Assembly: GCA_013400155.1 (NCBI GenBank)
Contig: VXBM01000238.1
Span: 7,297 to 71,296 of the forward strand
Reading direction: 5' to 3'
Source of the DNA: Helopsaltes ochotensis
Taxonomy: Eukaryota > Chordata > Aves > Passeriformes > Locustellidae
DNA length: 64,000 nucleotides
A program made the translations under genes and the position numbers. Position 1 is the stretch's first letter. Each line of letters opens with the position of its first letter. Shown in pieces: positions 23,589-33,967 of the stretch. The notes beneath the pieces are model-generated. The model made no database searches. It was not told where the DNA came from and worked only from the letters and a program-made list of their open reading frames with translations.

Positions 23589-24143
23589 GTGCCCTGACAG
23601 CAGAAAGCCTGGGCTCTCCAGGGTGTGCATTAGCAGGAGCAGAGGCAGTACATGGAGGGAAGGGATTATCCCACTCCACTCAGCACTCCTTGGAGCACTG
23701 CTAGAGCACTGTACTTAGTTGTGTTCGCCTGATACAAGGCACCAGTGTGATAGACTGGATTAGCAGCAAAGGACTGCCACTCTGGCTGGGAGATGGGCTT
23801 ATTCAGCCTGAAAAACATGGCTTTGAGCAGAGGAAAGAACAGCCCCCCAGCACCCACAGAGAGGTTGTAGGAAGACAGATCAGGATCTTCACAGTGGGAC
23901 ATGGTGAGTAGATGAAAAACAAAGAGCATCAAATGAAACTAGAGAGGTTCAGACTGGTTACACATTTTTGCCTCATGAGCATGGTTAAATCTTGGAAGAA
24001 ATTGCCCACAGAGGCTGTGCAGTCTCTCCATCCTTGGGAATTTTCAAGACCAAACTAGATAAGCTGAACTGAAGCACCTGTGTCAGCTCAAGCTGACTCC
24101 TCCTTAGGTTCCATCCAACCTGAATTATCTCCTAAGATCCTAC
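23589..24143 (+). mobile_element. CR1 LINE fragment, ORF2 end and 3' UTR
   Basis: Plus-strand CR1. The early part carries GGGAAGGGATTATCCCACTC and CTCAGCACT (equivalent to the end of the reverse-transcriptase frame), then TTATTCAGCCTG, then CCAGCACCCACAGAGAGGTTGTAGGAAGA. The 3' part has AGAGAGGTTCAGACTGG, TTGCCCACAGAGGCTGTGCAGTCTC and CATCCTTGGGAATTTTCAAGACC. It ends GGTTCCATCCAACCTGAATTATCTCCTAAGATCCTA, a mutated terminal octamer. The reading frame is broken by many stops. The only open frame over it is antisense. Confidence 0.85.
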
Positions 24144-25308
24144 CACTCCTTTGATCAATAAAAGCAGCAAAGATTTTCTTCAGAGCTGAGTCCCGGACAA
24201 CCCCTCCACTGGGTGCTACACTTCTGAAGTTATTCCTCACCACTGGTAAAATCTCACATTCCTATCTCAAAATACATGTGACCACCCTTCTCCTCACATC
24301 CCCCCTCTAAAGGCACGTGACATAGGCACTCCTGCAGTGCCACGCTGTGTGCTGGGGTCTCAGTCCCACCCCGCAGCCCCAGCTGGTGGGGCCGTGCCAC
24401 CAGCAGAAAGCCTCTTGCAGGATGCCCAAGCTGGAGCACTGCTATGGCTCTGGGTAGAGGAGAGAAACTCTCTGGTTTCAAGTCCAGGTGCTTTAAGGAC
24501 ATGTATTGCCTTAGCCTCAACTTTTACTTTTACACCTTACCCTGATTATGCCTTGTTTCCCCTGATAGCCATTTAAATAGTCAGTGATCCACTGTGTCGT
24601 CCTGGTTATCTTTGAAGTAGCCTAACTGAAATGCCTGACAAATCTCAGATGGAAGTGAAAGGCCTTGTAATTTACATAGTTACTCAGAAGTTCATGCACC
24701 CTGAGAGCTGCAGGGTTCTAGTCTCAATTATATAATGGACTATTTTTGTCTGCAGAACCAAGCTACTAACAATGGCACAAAATAGATACAAATACAGGAA
24801 GCAAAATCAAGGCTTACATATGGAAACTGTATCCAAATAATACACAGAGTTAATCATAAGAGGCTCATGTTTCCACAGCACTGACATTTTATATAGCTTA
24901 AAATCTAGCAAAAAAATTTCACACTGAGAATATGTCTGTGTTCGGACCATAACAATATTCTTCTCTCCAATAAGATATATTTCATATACAGACTTCCACA
25001 TGTATGAATCACGACTAAGGATTGGAGTTTTGCTTTTCTGCTTCCTGTGACTTATTATTTTGACTTAAAAAAAAATCCCTCCATATTATGACCATGTAAA
25101 ACTTCACAAAATTATATCTAGTCAAATCACAAAGACATGGCAAGTAAAATGTATCTACAATAGATACCATCTCTTCAGTAAAAGAGGATTGTAATAGACA
25201 ATATCTCTGCAAGATATACCAGATGATTCTTTCATAAAACTATAATTGTGTCAACTACTGTGTTTCAAAAACATTTAAAAACCCTCATGTACCAACTTTT
25301 CAAATAAG
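24144..25308. other. Spacer between two CR1 copies, unclassified
   Basis: A GC-richer patch at about 24180-24500 has short open frames on both strands with no recognisable domain. The remainder is AT-rich. The patch may be another degraded repeat, but I cannot name a family. Confidence 0.4.
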
Positions 25309-25840
25309 TCATAAAATCACAGAATATGCTGAGTTGGATGGGACCCACAAGGATGATTGTGTCCAGCTCCTGGCCCTGCACAGCAGCAGCCTCAAGAATC
25401 ACACCCTATGCCTGAGAGCATTGTCCAAACACTTTTCCTGAGCTCTGTCAGGCTGATGCGGTGACCACTTCCCTGGGGAGCCTGTTCCAGTACCCAACCA
25501 CCCTCTGGGTGAAGAACCTTTTTCTAATATCCAACTTAATTTTCCCCTGGCACAACTTCAGTCCATTCCCTTGGGTCCTGTCACTGGCCACCGCAGAGAA
25601 GGGATCAGTGTCTGCCCCTCTTCTTCTACATGGAAGTTGTAACTGCAGTGAGGTCTCCCCTCAGTCGCCTCTACTCCAGGCTGAACAGAACAAGTGACCT
25701 CAGCCACTCCTCACAGGGCTTCCTCTCAAGCTCTCCACCGTCTTCATAGCCCTCTTTTGGACACTTTCCAACAGCTTTGTATGTTCCTTATATTGTGAAA
25801 CCCAAAACTACACACAGTACTTGAGGTGAGACTGCACCAC
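25309..25840 (-). mobile_element. CR1 LINE fragment, about 530 bp of 3' end
   Basis: Minus-strand CR1 with clear order: terminal octamer AAAATCACAGAATATGC at 25313, GAGTTGGATGGGACCCACAAGG, CAGCTCCTGGCCCTGCACA, CTGTCAGGCTGATGCGGTGACC, TTCCCTGGGGAGCCTGTTCCAGT, CTCTGGGTGAAGAACC, GTCTCCCCTCAGTC, and finally the ORF2 end, CTCCAGGCTGAACA, ACTCCTCACAGGGCTTCC and CACACAGTACTTGAGGTGAG. It breaks off in sequence that corresponds to the reverse-transcriptase C-terminal coding part. It is one of the better preserved CR1 copies in the window. Confidence 0.92.
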
Positions 25841-26616
25841 ATTATCATTTAAAGTTAAATGCTAACATGCTCAGTAAATCTAAGATGATACAAAAGCTCA
25901 GGAGCTAAGCAAGGGGTTTTTGACTCTTTGTATCTATACAACAGACTCACCGAAGAAAGGCTTATTTAATAAAAAATTCTTATTTTTAAATTCTGTAATA
26001 TACATATAAAACTTATGAATATAAAATCATACCTGATGGGTTTCCCCATTTTGTTCCCTTTTCCTGTTTTCCCATCTCAGAGAGATCTCAGATTCACAGC
26101 TGGAAATTATATGCTGCATGTTCATCATTAAAAAGTAAGTAGTATAAAGTAGGTGTCTGGCTAAATTGCTACAACCCAGCAATCCAACATTAAAAGAAAA
26201 CATTCCTTAGCTGCCAGCTGTTTTTAGTATGGACAGACCCCCACCATGCTGCCCCTATCTTACACTGCCATGGTGTGCAGTAATGTCTAGAAAGATATTT
26301 TGGCAATCAGGGGAAAATGGCTACATATGATGCCATTATCAGTTTGAAAGAAACATCTTAAAAACCATAAATCTGACAGCTTTACACCATCTGGCACCAG
26401 AAGAAATTAATTCTGATTCAAATCTCCAAACTGTATCATTTGTATATGGCTTTATGAGTTAAAATAAAACCTTTTCCATGCCATCTAAAAAAAAAAAGCA
26501 GTCAAGTCTTTTAAGTAAAGCGCAGAAAGTCCTTTTTTTTTCTTATAGAGATAAGTGCATTTCACAATCCATGAAATTTTTTTCTTGGAGTAAAAGCAGT
26601 CCTGTAATGTACTATA

Positions 26617-26646
26617 ATTATTACTACTCTTTAAAGTAGTAATAAT
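26617..26646. repeat. Perfect 12-bp inverted repeat, 6-base loop
   Basis: ATTATTACTACT at 26617-26628 is followed by CTTTAA and then by its exact reverse complement AGTAGTAATAAT at 26635-26646. It could form a 12-bp hairpin or cruciform. It is not followed by a T-run and lies far from any gene, so I assign no function. Confidence 0.9.
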
Positions 26647-28240
26647 GTGCTAAAGTTGCTCTGACAGCTCTCGAACAGGAACATGACCAACCACTGGAAA
26701 GCATTAAAAATGCCCCAAACATTAATAATTATGAAATACTATGTTAGTGGAATTAATTACTTAACTTTAGTTTTTCAGGATTTCCAAAGAAGTTAGAGAG
26801 ACTAAACAAAATCTAGAAGTTAAAACAGATATTTCCAGGAATTTATAAAGATGGAGACTTTTAAAAGCAAGAGATTGATTCTGTTCTTATTTCTACCAAG
26901 CAGAAGTGTAAATTCTCTTACTTCAAAATTACCATCATTGTAGCAGAAGCAGAATAAGATTTTTATAGGGAAAATTCTTCCACTTTGGCACTGTCTTCAC
27001 AACTCATCCACAGCTCTTGTCAGTTTGATTCACATAGCTAGGACTCCCTTTACAGCCTACTACACAACAAAAATTAATGGGGTTTTGCTTAACTATTAAA
27101 AAATGTAAAATAATATTACAACTAAGGAGCTTGCAGATTTAGCTTTCTTTACACCATAACCCAAATTTTAAAGTTCTTCATTAAGTTTTTCTGAAAGCTA
27201 TGAATGTGTAATTTGAACTATTTGCCAATTTTTGACGTGTGACTACTATGTGTATGAAATACATACAGTTGCTGAAGCTTCACTTTTGGCTGTGGAATTC
27301 TATTTATAAAGTTGATTTAAATTGTGCAAATTATAGGGAGAAAGTGCTGAAAACCACTCCCACCTTCACAGGTTGCAGCCTCTGCCTTCTGTCAGTGCTG
27401 CGGCCATGGTATGATTCTGCTTACACTATTGAATGTTTCTCTTCAGAATTTTATTTTCCATGTTTACCTCCTACTGTTACCTTATTTTCAGAAATTGCAA
27501 TGAAGTTTAAAATGATCTTCCAACAGAATGTGGAATGATGTGCATGTATGAACGCTGCAAGCAAATCAGATGCTTAGTTACATATGTCTAACTTCTTACT
27601 TAATACAGGACTCATCTCACCTAAATTGGGGTTGATGGAAAGAAAATGTATTTTTAATGATGTGTTCACTATATCTGCAAATAGACAACGAGAAAATATA
27701 GGCTAATTATACCACAAAAAAATTTCTGTGACTCATTTTCCAGAATCTAAATAGGCTAGAGTTTGTAGAGTTCCAGTTTTGGTCAGCTGAATCCTCTGTA
27801 TCTTGCCCTAAGTTATATACTTATTTGCAATATTCTCCCAGGTGCCTGAGTACCAGGAGGCCCCACTTCTCTACCCCTGAGGGAGATGCACCAAGTAAAA
27901 TTTCTTAAATAGCCAGTGGGATTTGGCAGAAAAAACAGCAAATCTCAGCAAAGTGTAGCGACAGTTAACTGACTGTTTCTGTTTTAGGGGCTGTGGAAAT
28001 ACATACAATGAATTACAATTCCGTATTCTACTGAAATCATCTCTCCCATAGAACTGTTAAACAGTACTATATAATACCAGAGGAAAGAAAGGGAAAAAAA
28101 ATCCTGTAAATTAATCACCTTCTGTAAGATTATGCTAAATACCCTACTTAATTTCCCTGAGACAAGTCACAGTCAGGGATTGCAAGGTCACACAAGCAGA
28201 CCTTCCTGCAGCTTGGTGCCTATTATGTTAATTCAGCAAT

Positions 28241-28260
28241 GTTTGTTTTGTTTTGTTTTC
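28241..28260. repeat. (TTTTG)n microsatellite
   Basis: About four TTTTG units, slightly imperfect at the left edge. Confidence 0.8.
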
Positions 28261-29062
28261 TCCTGTTATCAGCACAGTGGATGTGTTCCATTCAAAACTG
28301 TTACTATAGGAACCCTATGGTAACATATAAAAATTTCTTTTTTTTGGATAATAAATATCAGAAAATTGATGGATAAGTTGTTTAGGTAGAACAATAGGGC
28401 ACTTGATATTTAATCTGCAAGCACTTAATAAGAAGTATTTCAAGTAATGGCACAGTATTATTATCATATCACTTAGTAAAATGGCAGCAAATTATTGTAT
28501 TATTCACATCTCGTTGGGTCCGTGCTATTATCACAGAGATGCCTTTAAAGATGACATTTAACATACTCCTTTTACACAGTAAAGTGGTTAAAAGCACATT
28601 CAAATTTTAAAATGTTTCTGATCTCTTGACAGCTCACCGAAGCATTCTGTGGGCCCCCCTGCCTCTCCAGTGGTTAACTGCAACTCTAAAACTTCTTGTA
28701 ATTATGAACGTTGCAGTCACACTAAATTAGACTGACAGTTGAAATACTGATTACTAAGGACTTATTAAGGACTACTTTGCAACCAATTATGCTGACATTT
28801 GACTTGATTTGACAGTTGAATTGAGTGGAAGATTCCTCCAAAACAGTGGAGAAAAACTTAATTTATATCCTCATCATTTTAAGATAATTGTTCAGGACAT
28901 ATTCGTTAATATACCACTACAAAATTTATTTTTATCCCAGCTTGGAGCACCTATGATTCAAATGATAGACAAATAGTAAAAAATTGTAATCTTAACCATG
29001 TCTGCATTCCCTTATATTTGACTTTTGATGTCTGTTACCATGGGATCTCTGGCACAAAAGAA

Positions 29063-29081
29063 CAAACAAACAAACAAAAAT
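29063..29081. repeat. (ACAA)n microsatellite
   Basis: About four perfect tetranucleotide units between A-rich flanks. Confidence 0.85.
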
Positions 29082-30305
29082 TTAAAGCCAGATTCCAGTA
29101 ATATTCATTGATCGCCAACTTCAGCAAGACAAAAATAGGTTCTCAAGTTGTAATATATAAAATGAGATTATACCCAACTTCCACTGCATGCAAATTCATT
29201 GTCATTTATCATTTCCTGTAATTTATCAAATATTCCTGAAATTTAGTGGATTTCACCTGGAAAGTCTCTGAAACTCATCCTTCATTTTTTTTAATGTCCA
29301 AATAAAAATTAGTGAAAAAAAAATATTACCTCTTACTTTAAATTCAACTACTATACATTAGGAACAGAATGTATAGCACGGTTTAGTTCAGAAGAACGTA
29401 GACAAAAATCGATTGCCAAGAAATCATCTTCTCTAAAAGAGGTGAATATATACTTAGTGAAAATCAAGAGAGGAAATTTCCTCAGTGAAATCTCTTATGT
29501 CAACTGAGGGGGGAAAAAAAGGGAGGCAACAGATCCTTTCAGCCACAAAGGAATTAATGAAATATTTTCACAATATTTTAAAGGCTACTCTAGGATATAA
29601 GAAATGTCAGCAATCTGTCTCAAATTAATAAATGAAGCATAGATATTTTAGGTACAATTTTCTTATTTTTACTTTCAATTTCTGCTTTGTAGATTCCAAT
29701 ACAAAATTCCACAGAGAAAAAATAGAATTTAGAAAGCCATTCTGCTTCTTAGAAGGTACTGATTTCCTTGCATGTTTACAGACCAAAACAATTTAATAAG
29801 TGAACTGAAGTGTAAGATTATTGTAGAAATGAAGAAACCCACTAAAATTGACACCATTAAGAGAAAATAAAAAGCATAATATGAAATATACGGCTAATAG
29901 TCTTCAGGTTTCAATAAAACCTGTTTTATAAGGATTGTTACTATTTTCTAAAGTCTGGTAAGACACAGATATCAAGCAACAAGATTTTTCCAAAAAACTA
30001 CATTTCAATTCTTTCATTTCTTGCCCCAGGACAAGCCCCATAAAGACAAGTAAGTCTGTTGTTCTTCAATACTAAAAATGGCTTGAGTTTTTTCCCAAAA
30101 CTCGAGGGTTTTATAATGAGCCTAATCAGCTAAGCTTTTTCACAGCTTCAGCACATAGGCAAAGAACAGGATAGCCAAAGAGGCACACTCTAAATTGCAA
30201 AAAAATATTTCTTATCCTGGGTTCAGATGTCCTTATGTCCTTTAAGACAATAGGATGAATCAAAAAAAGCTGCAAATCCTTCCCTGTCGAAGACATCTAA
30301 TCACA

Positions 30306-30327
30306 AGTAAATAAATAAATAAACAAA
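30306..30327. repeat. (TAAA)n microsatellite
   Basis: Four TAAA units followed by a CAAA variant. Confidence 0.8.
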
Positions 30328-31757
30328 TGAGAAGAGATCTGTCCATTTTCCCACTTATAAAAAGTTATTCATATCTCTTCCCTATCTAAACTATAAGAAT
30401 CACTTACATTTTTGTATTTGGTTCACCAAAATAGGTGCTTTGTAATTTACAGGCATATCGAGACTATTTATTAGAATCCAGAGAAGGCTCTGGTATAGTC
30501 ATGTGAAAGAGATATTATAATATTTCCATTACTCCATTAACCTCATGCTAGACAGGCTAACTAGAGTCCCTGTGAATTAGCCTGTTTGCCTGTAGACCAG
30601 GGAAACATTTTCTTATTCACTCGTGTGATTTATAGGATGAGATTATTTATACGTCAGTTGAAAAATATAAATAGTTAACTGCAAAGTGAAGTTAAACTTA
30701 ACTACAATATGAACTTTTAAGCTTTTTAGATATCATCTATTGATGCTAATCTCTGAACACTGATGGACATAGCTGGTTTCCAGATTCATCAACCATGGAA
30801 TTTTTCCTTAAATGTAGGTTCACACAGGAGGTGCTGTGGCAATTCCTTTCCATTGATAGTGTGGAAAGATAAACTTCAAACCCTTGGGACGATATCAAAC
30901 TGAGGTAGCCATCATTTGCTTGATCCTAGAGACCAATCACAAGCCCAGCAACTAAAATTAGGTCACAACTGAAAATGGGCAGAATAAAATGCTTTGGTTA
31001 TTCATTAAGCTCATCAGCCACTCTGGCGTTGGGAGAGTGGGACCTGACTAATTTTTGTTTACCTTGCAACATTTTTCCTTAACTTTGATTAGAAGTAACT
31101 TAAATCAAAAGATTAACAAAAGTCTTTCCAACAGCAGTTTAATATATTTCTTGTATTATTAGGGGTCCTTGATGGCCTGTTGTTCAGTGGGGCTATATCT
31201 TTACGCCTCAAAGAATCATTTGTAAGTGTCTTTGTAGGGAACTTGCATAAGTTATACCTACTCCCATCGAATCTTCAGCAAATATTATGCATTTATTTTT
31301 TCATCTTTCTCTGTTTGAATACCAGCTTTGCCGGTGGCAAAGGTGGTAATAACTGGACTGGGGAGAAAAGGCAGCTTGTGAATGGAGAAGAAATTCAAAA
31401 TCACATCTAAAAGCTTCTTTGCAGATTGTTTACGCATAAAAATAATTTCTCTTCCCAAGCTCACTAATGCGGTTTGAAAAGAAAGTATCCAAAACAAAAT
31501 AATTTGGCTTGTGGACACTGAAAAACCAGCCAGGCATTTCAGAAATGCATCCAGTTTCCTTAGTAAGTTTGGCAACTAAGAAATTCTATGGCTAGAGGTG
31601 AAAATCAGGGAAAATAAGCAGCAATTAAAAGTGGAAATGTTTGCTCTTCACAAATGCTGGAAGGGAAATTTCAAATTAAAATAGGTTTTCAAAGTGTGTG
31701 GTGTAAATAAGAAATGCAACTGTTTTAAAGGGAATAGAAGCAGCCTAGTGATTTAGG

Positions 31758-32117
31758 GATACAGAGATGATTAAGGGATTAGATCACCTGATATATGAGA
31801 AGATGCTGAGAGAGCTGGAATTTTTCACCCTAGAGAAAACAAGGCTCAGGATTATTTTATTCATTTGTATGAAAACTCATGGGAGACAGTAGAGAAGATG
31901 GAATCAGACTCTTGTTAGTGGTACTGTCAAAGGACTAGAGGCAATGGATGGATATTGATATACAGAAAATTCTACTTTAAGATCAGAAAAATATTTTTTA
32001 CTGTAAAGGAGGTCAAAAACTGGACACCTAGATAGGTTGCTGACTCTCCATCCTTGGAAATATTCAAAAGCCACCTGGACAAACAACCCAGGTGACCCTG
32101 TTTTGAGAATTCTGGAA
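31758..32117 (+). mobile_element. CR1 LINE fragment, ORF2 end and 3' UTR
   Basis: Plus-strand CR1. It starts with AGATGATTAAGGGATTAGATCACC, followed by GAGAGAGCTGGAA, TTCACCCTAGAGAAAACAAGGCTCAG, then AGAGGCAATGG, TTTTTTACTGTAAAGGAGGTCAAAAACTGGA, CTCTCCATCCTTGGAAATATTCAAAAGCC and GGTGACCCTGTTTTGAG. These are the standard ordered phrases of the CR1 3' region. The terminal octamer is lost. It lies just upstream of the solo LTR at 32210. No open frame is preserved. Confidence 0.87.
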
Positions 32118-32204
32118 AACTCAATTATCCACTGTCTTCATCTCAATTACTGGCAACAGGAATGACTGTTTATTACAGCTGAAAAAATTCCCATGTGCTA
32201 GAAG

Positions 32205-32626
32205 AACCATGTCCTGGTTCTGGCCCATACAGGGATAATTTTTGCAGTAGCCAGGAGTAGGTACAGCTGGGACAGGAGGTGATCCTAATACCACCTAATA
32301 TCACTGCCAGGCGGGGAAGAGGAGTCTTTTCCGGGGAGAAGGTGTCCCCTGGGGCTGGCAAAGCATTCAGTATGAATCATTTGCCCCTTTCTTGTACCCT
32401 CTGTCATTAGTATTGTTGCTGTTACTGGTCATTTTCTTCTCATTGTGGGTTCCAGTAAATGGGTCTTGTCTCAGCCTCCGATCTTTATATACCTTTTGAA
32501 CCTCCAATTCTCCCTTCCATGGAACCCCATGGGGAGGCATAGAGGAAGGGGGCAGTGAGGGACTGGCACATGGTTTAAGTGGGATCAATAAATTAGAGAA
32601 AACCATTCCTAAACCACAACAAACCA
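32205..32626 (+). mobile_element. Solo LTR of an ERVL-type endogenous retrovirus, with 5-bp target duplication
   Basis: The LTR runs from TGTCCTGGTTCTGGCC at 32210 to AAACCACAACA at 32621 (412 bp). Both ends match the widespread avian ERVL LTR, whose start is followed by CCCATACAGGG and TTTTTGCAGTAGC and whose end includes TTGTCTCAGCC and CCCCATGGGGAGG. The five bases AACCA lie immediately before (32205-32209) and after (32622-32626) as a perfect target site duplication, fixing both boundaries. Five bases is the usual ERVL duplication length. No internal viral region lies next to it, so it is a solo LTR left by LTR-LTR recombination. It is shorter than the LTRs of this type that I recall, suggesting an internal deletion or a short variant. 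Orientation is taken from the LTR start and end wording. Confidence 0.88.
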
Positions 32627-33941
32627 AAAGAAAAGTGGTATCAACTGCATTTTTCAGATAGAAAAAAATGACAACTGACAACTAGATAGCCATTAGCTTA
32701 AATTTAGGCATTTAAACTTTATACTAAAATTTGGTCAGTTGAATAACTCTCTGAGCCCCTCTAGGGGTCCCTAGTTCCCAGCTAGGGACTTGGTTCAGTT
32801 GGCTCAGCAAAATCATCTAACACATTTGAGATTCCCTGGGGCTTTAAGGTACCAGCAATATGCCACTTCCTACAGACGACTTGAGTTCCTCTAGATCGTC
32901 ATCTGGAGTCTACTTGTGATGCCAGAGATCATCTCACATGATATATCCATATTCCTGCAGCAGAGGCATAGTGCTGGTACCCACCAATTATGATTACAGC
33001 AAGATGGAGGTGCCTAGCACAGTGGAAGATGTGAATGTGGACATATACTTCATGTCTCCTAATCTGTGGGCTAAATCTGACACATATCATGGATTCTAAA
33101 GGGAAGTAAATATTTTGTAAATCTGTGCTTAAGCATCCTAATATGAGAAACATTTCCTGAATCTTTAGTGTCTCTCAGTAAGACTGATTTTATTAAGACT
33201 TTTATTTCTACCATTGTATAAATGTTACATAATTAAGACAGACCAAGCTTTAATTTCATACACAGTAAACAAAATTATCCTGTGGTTTTGTACGAGGAAA
33301 GTCAGGACTATTCTCTTTATTCTTATATAAACTTTTCATTTTACAGGAGAACAAAAATGTTGAAAGTGATAAAACTCATAAGCAGGAGGAAATCTATCAT
33401 TGAGATAAATGAAGTATATCCCAGTCACTTCAAAATCTATTGCATCATGTGCAAATGTCTATTTGTCTTATGGAAGCCAGTTTGGAAGTGTGAGGGGATA
33501 ATTAGGAAGAATGATCACATTCTAGCTGGTAAAAAAATGTTTAATCATCACCCTATTGTCATTATAATTTGCTCGTGCATCAAGTTCTAGATGACAAATA
33601 AGCTATATCTTAGGATGCAGTAGTTGCATATCAGTCTATTCCAAGAAGGCATAAAAAAGAGAAAAAGCATCAACAATTTTCTCTACAGTGAGTACAGTTC
33701 AGCAGTAAATATAAAATAAACATTCCTCATCATTTTGCATTGTAAACATTTCTCTGTCAAAAGATTTATAGTCTTCATTGCTATCGTATCTGGAAACTTA
33801 TCAATATTCTGTCCTTTTCTCTTTGGTTTCTCCTGGTCTCATACTAAAATTCTGCAGTTCAATGAAAAGAGAAGGATTAGGCAATTTTCCTCTGTTGAAG
33901 TCCACTATCTCTGCTGAATCAGCTAAATCACTCCCCCAAAG

Positions 33942-33967
33942 GTAATCCTTACTTGTAATCCTTACTT
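33942..33967 (+). repeat. Perfect 13-bp tandem duplication
   Basis: The unit GTAATCCTTACTT occurs twice head to tail without mismatch. With no divergence between copies, it is probably a recent replication-slippage event, and copy number may vary between individuals. Confidence 0.95.

Larger units (their letters stand above)
25841..31757. other. AT-rich noncoding stretch with microsatellites
   Basis: No gene or transposon recognised. Short tandem repeats at 28241-28260, 29063-29081 and 30306-30327 and a perfect inverted repeat at 26617-26646 are listed separately. Stretches near 28490-28850 and 30530-30660 look less decayed than average and are discussed as findings. Confidence 0.5.

Noticed and set aside
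23666..23932. 88-codon minus-strand frame
   Set aside because: Antisense to a recognised CR1 copy.
29905..29923. CAGGTTT/AAACCTG hairpin with 5-base loop as a microRNA
   Set aside because: A 7-bp stem is too short, and the flanks do not pair to extend it.
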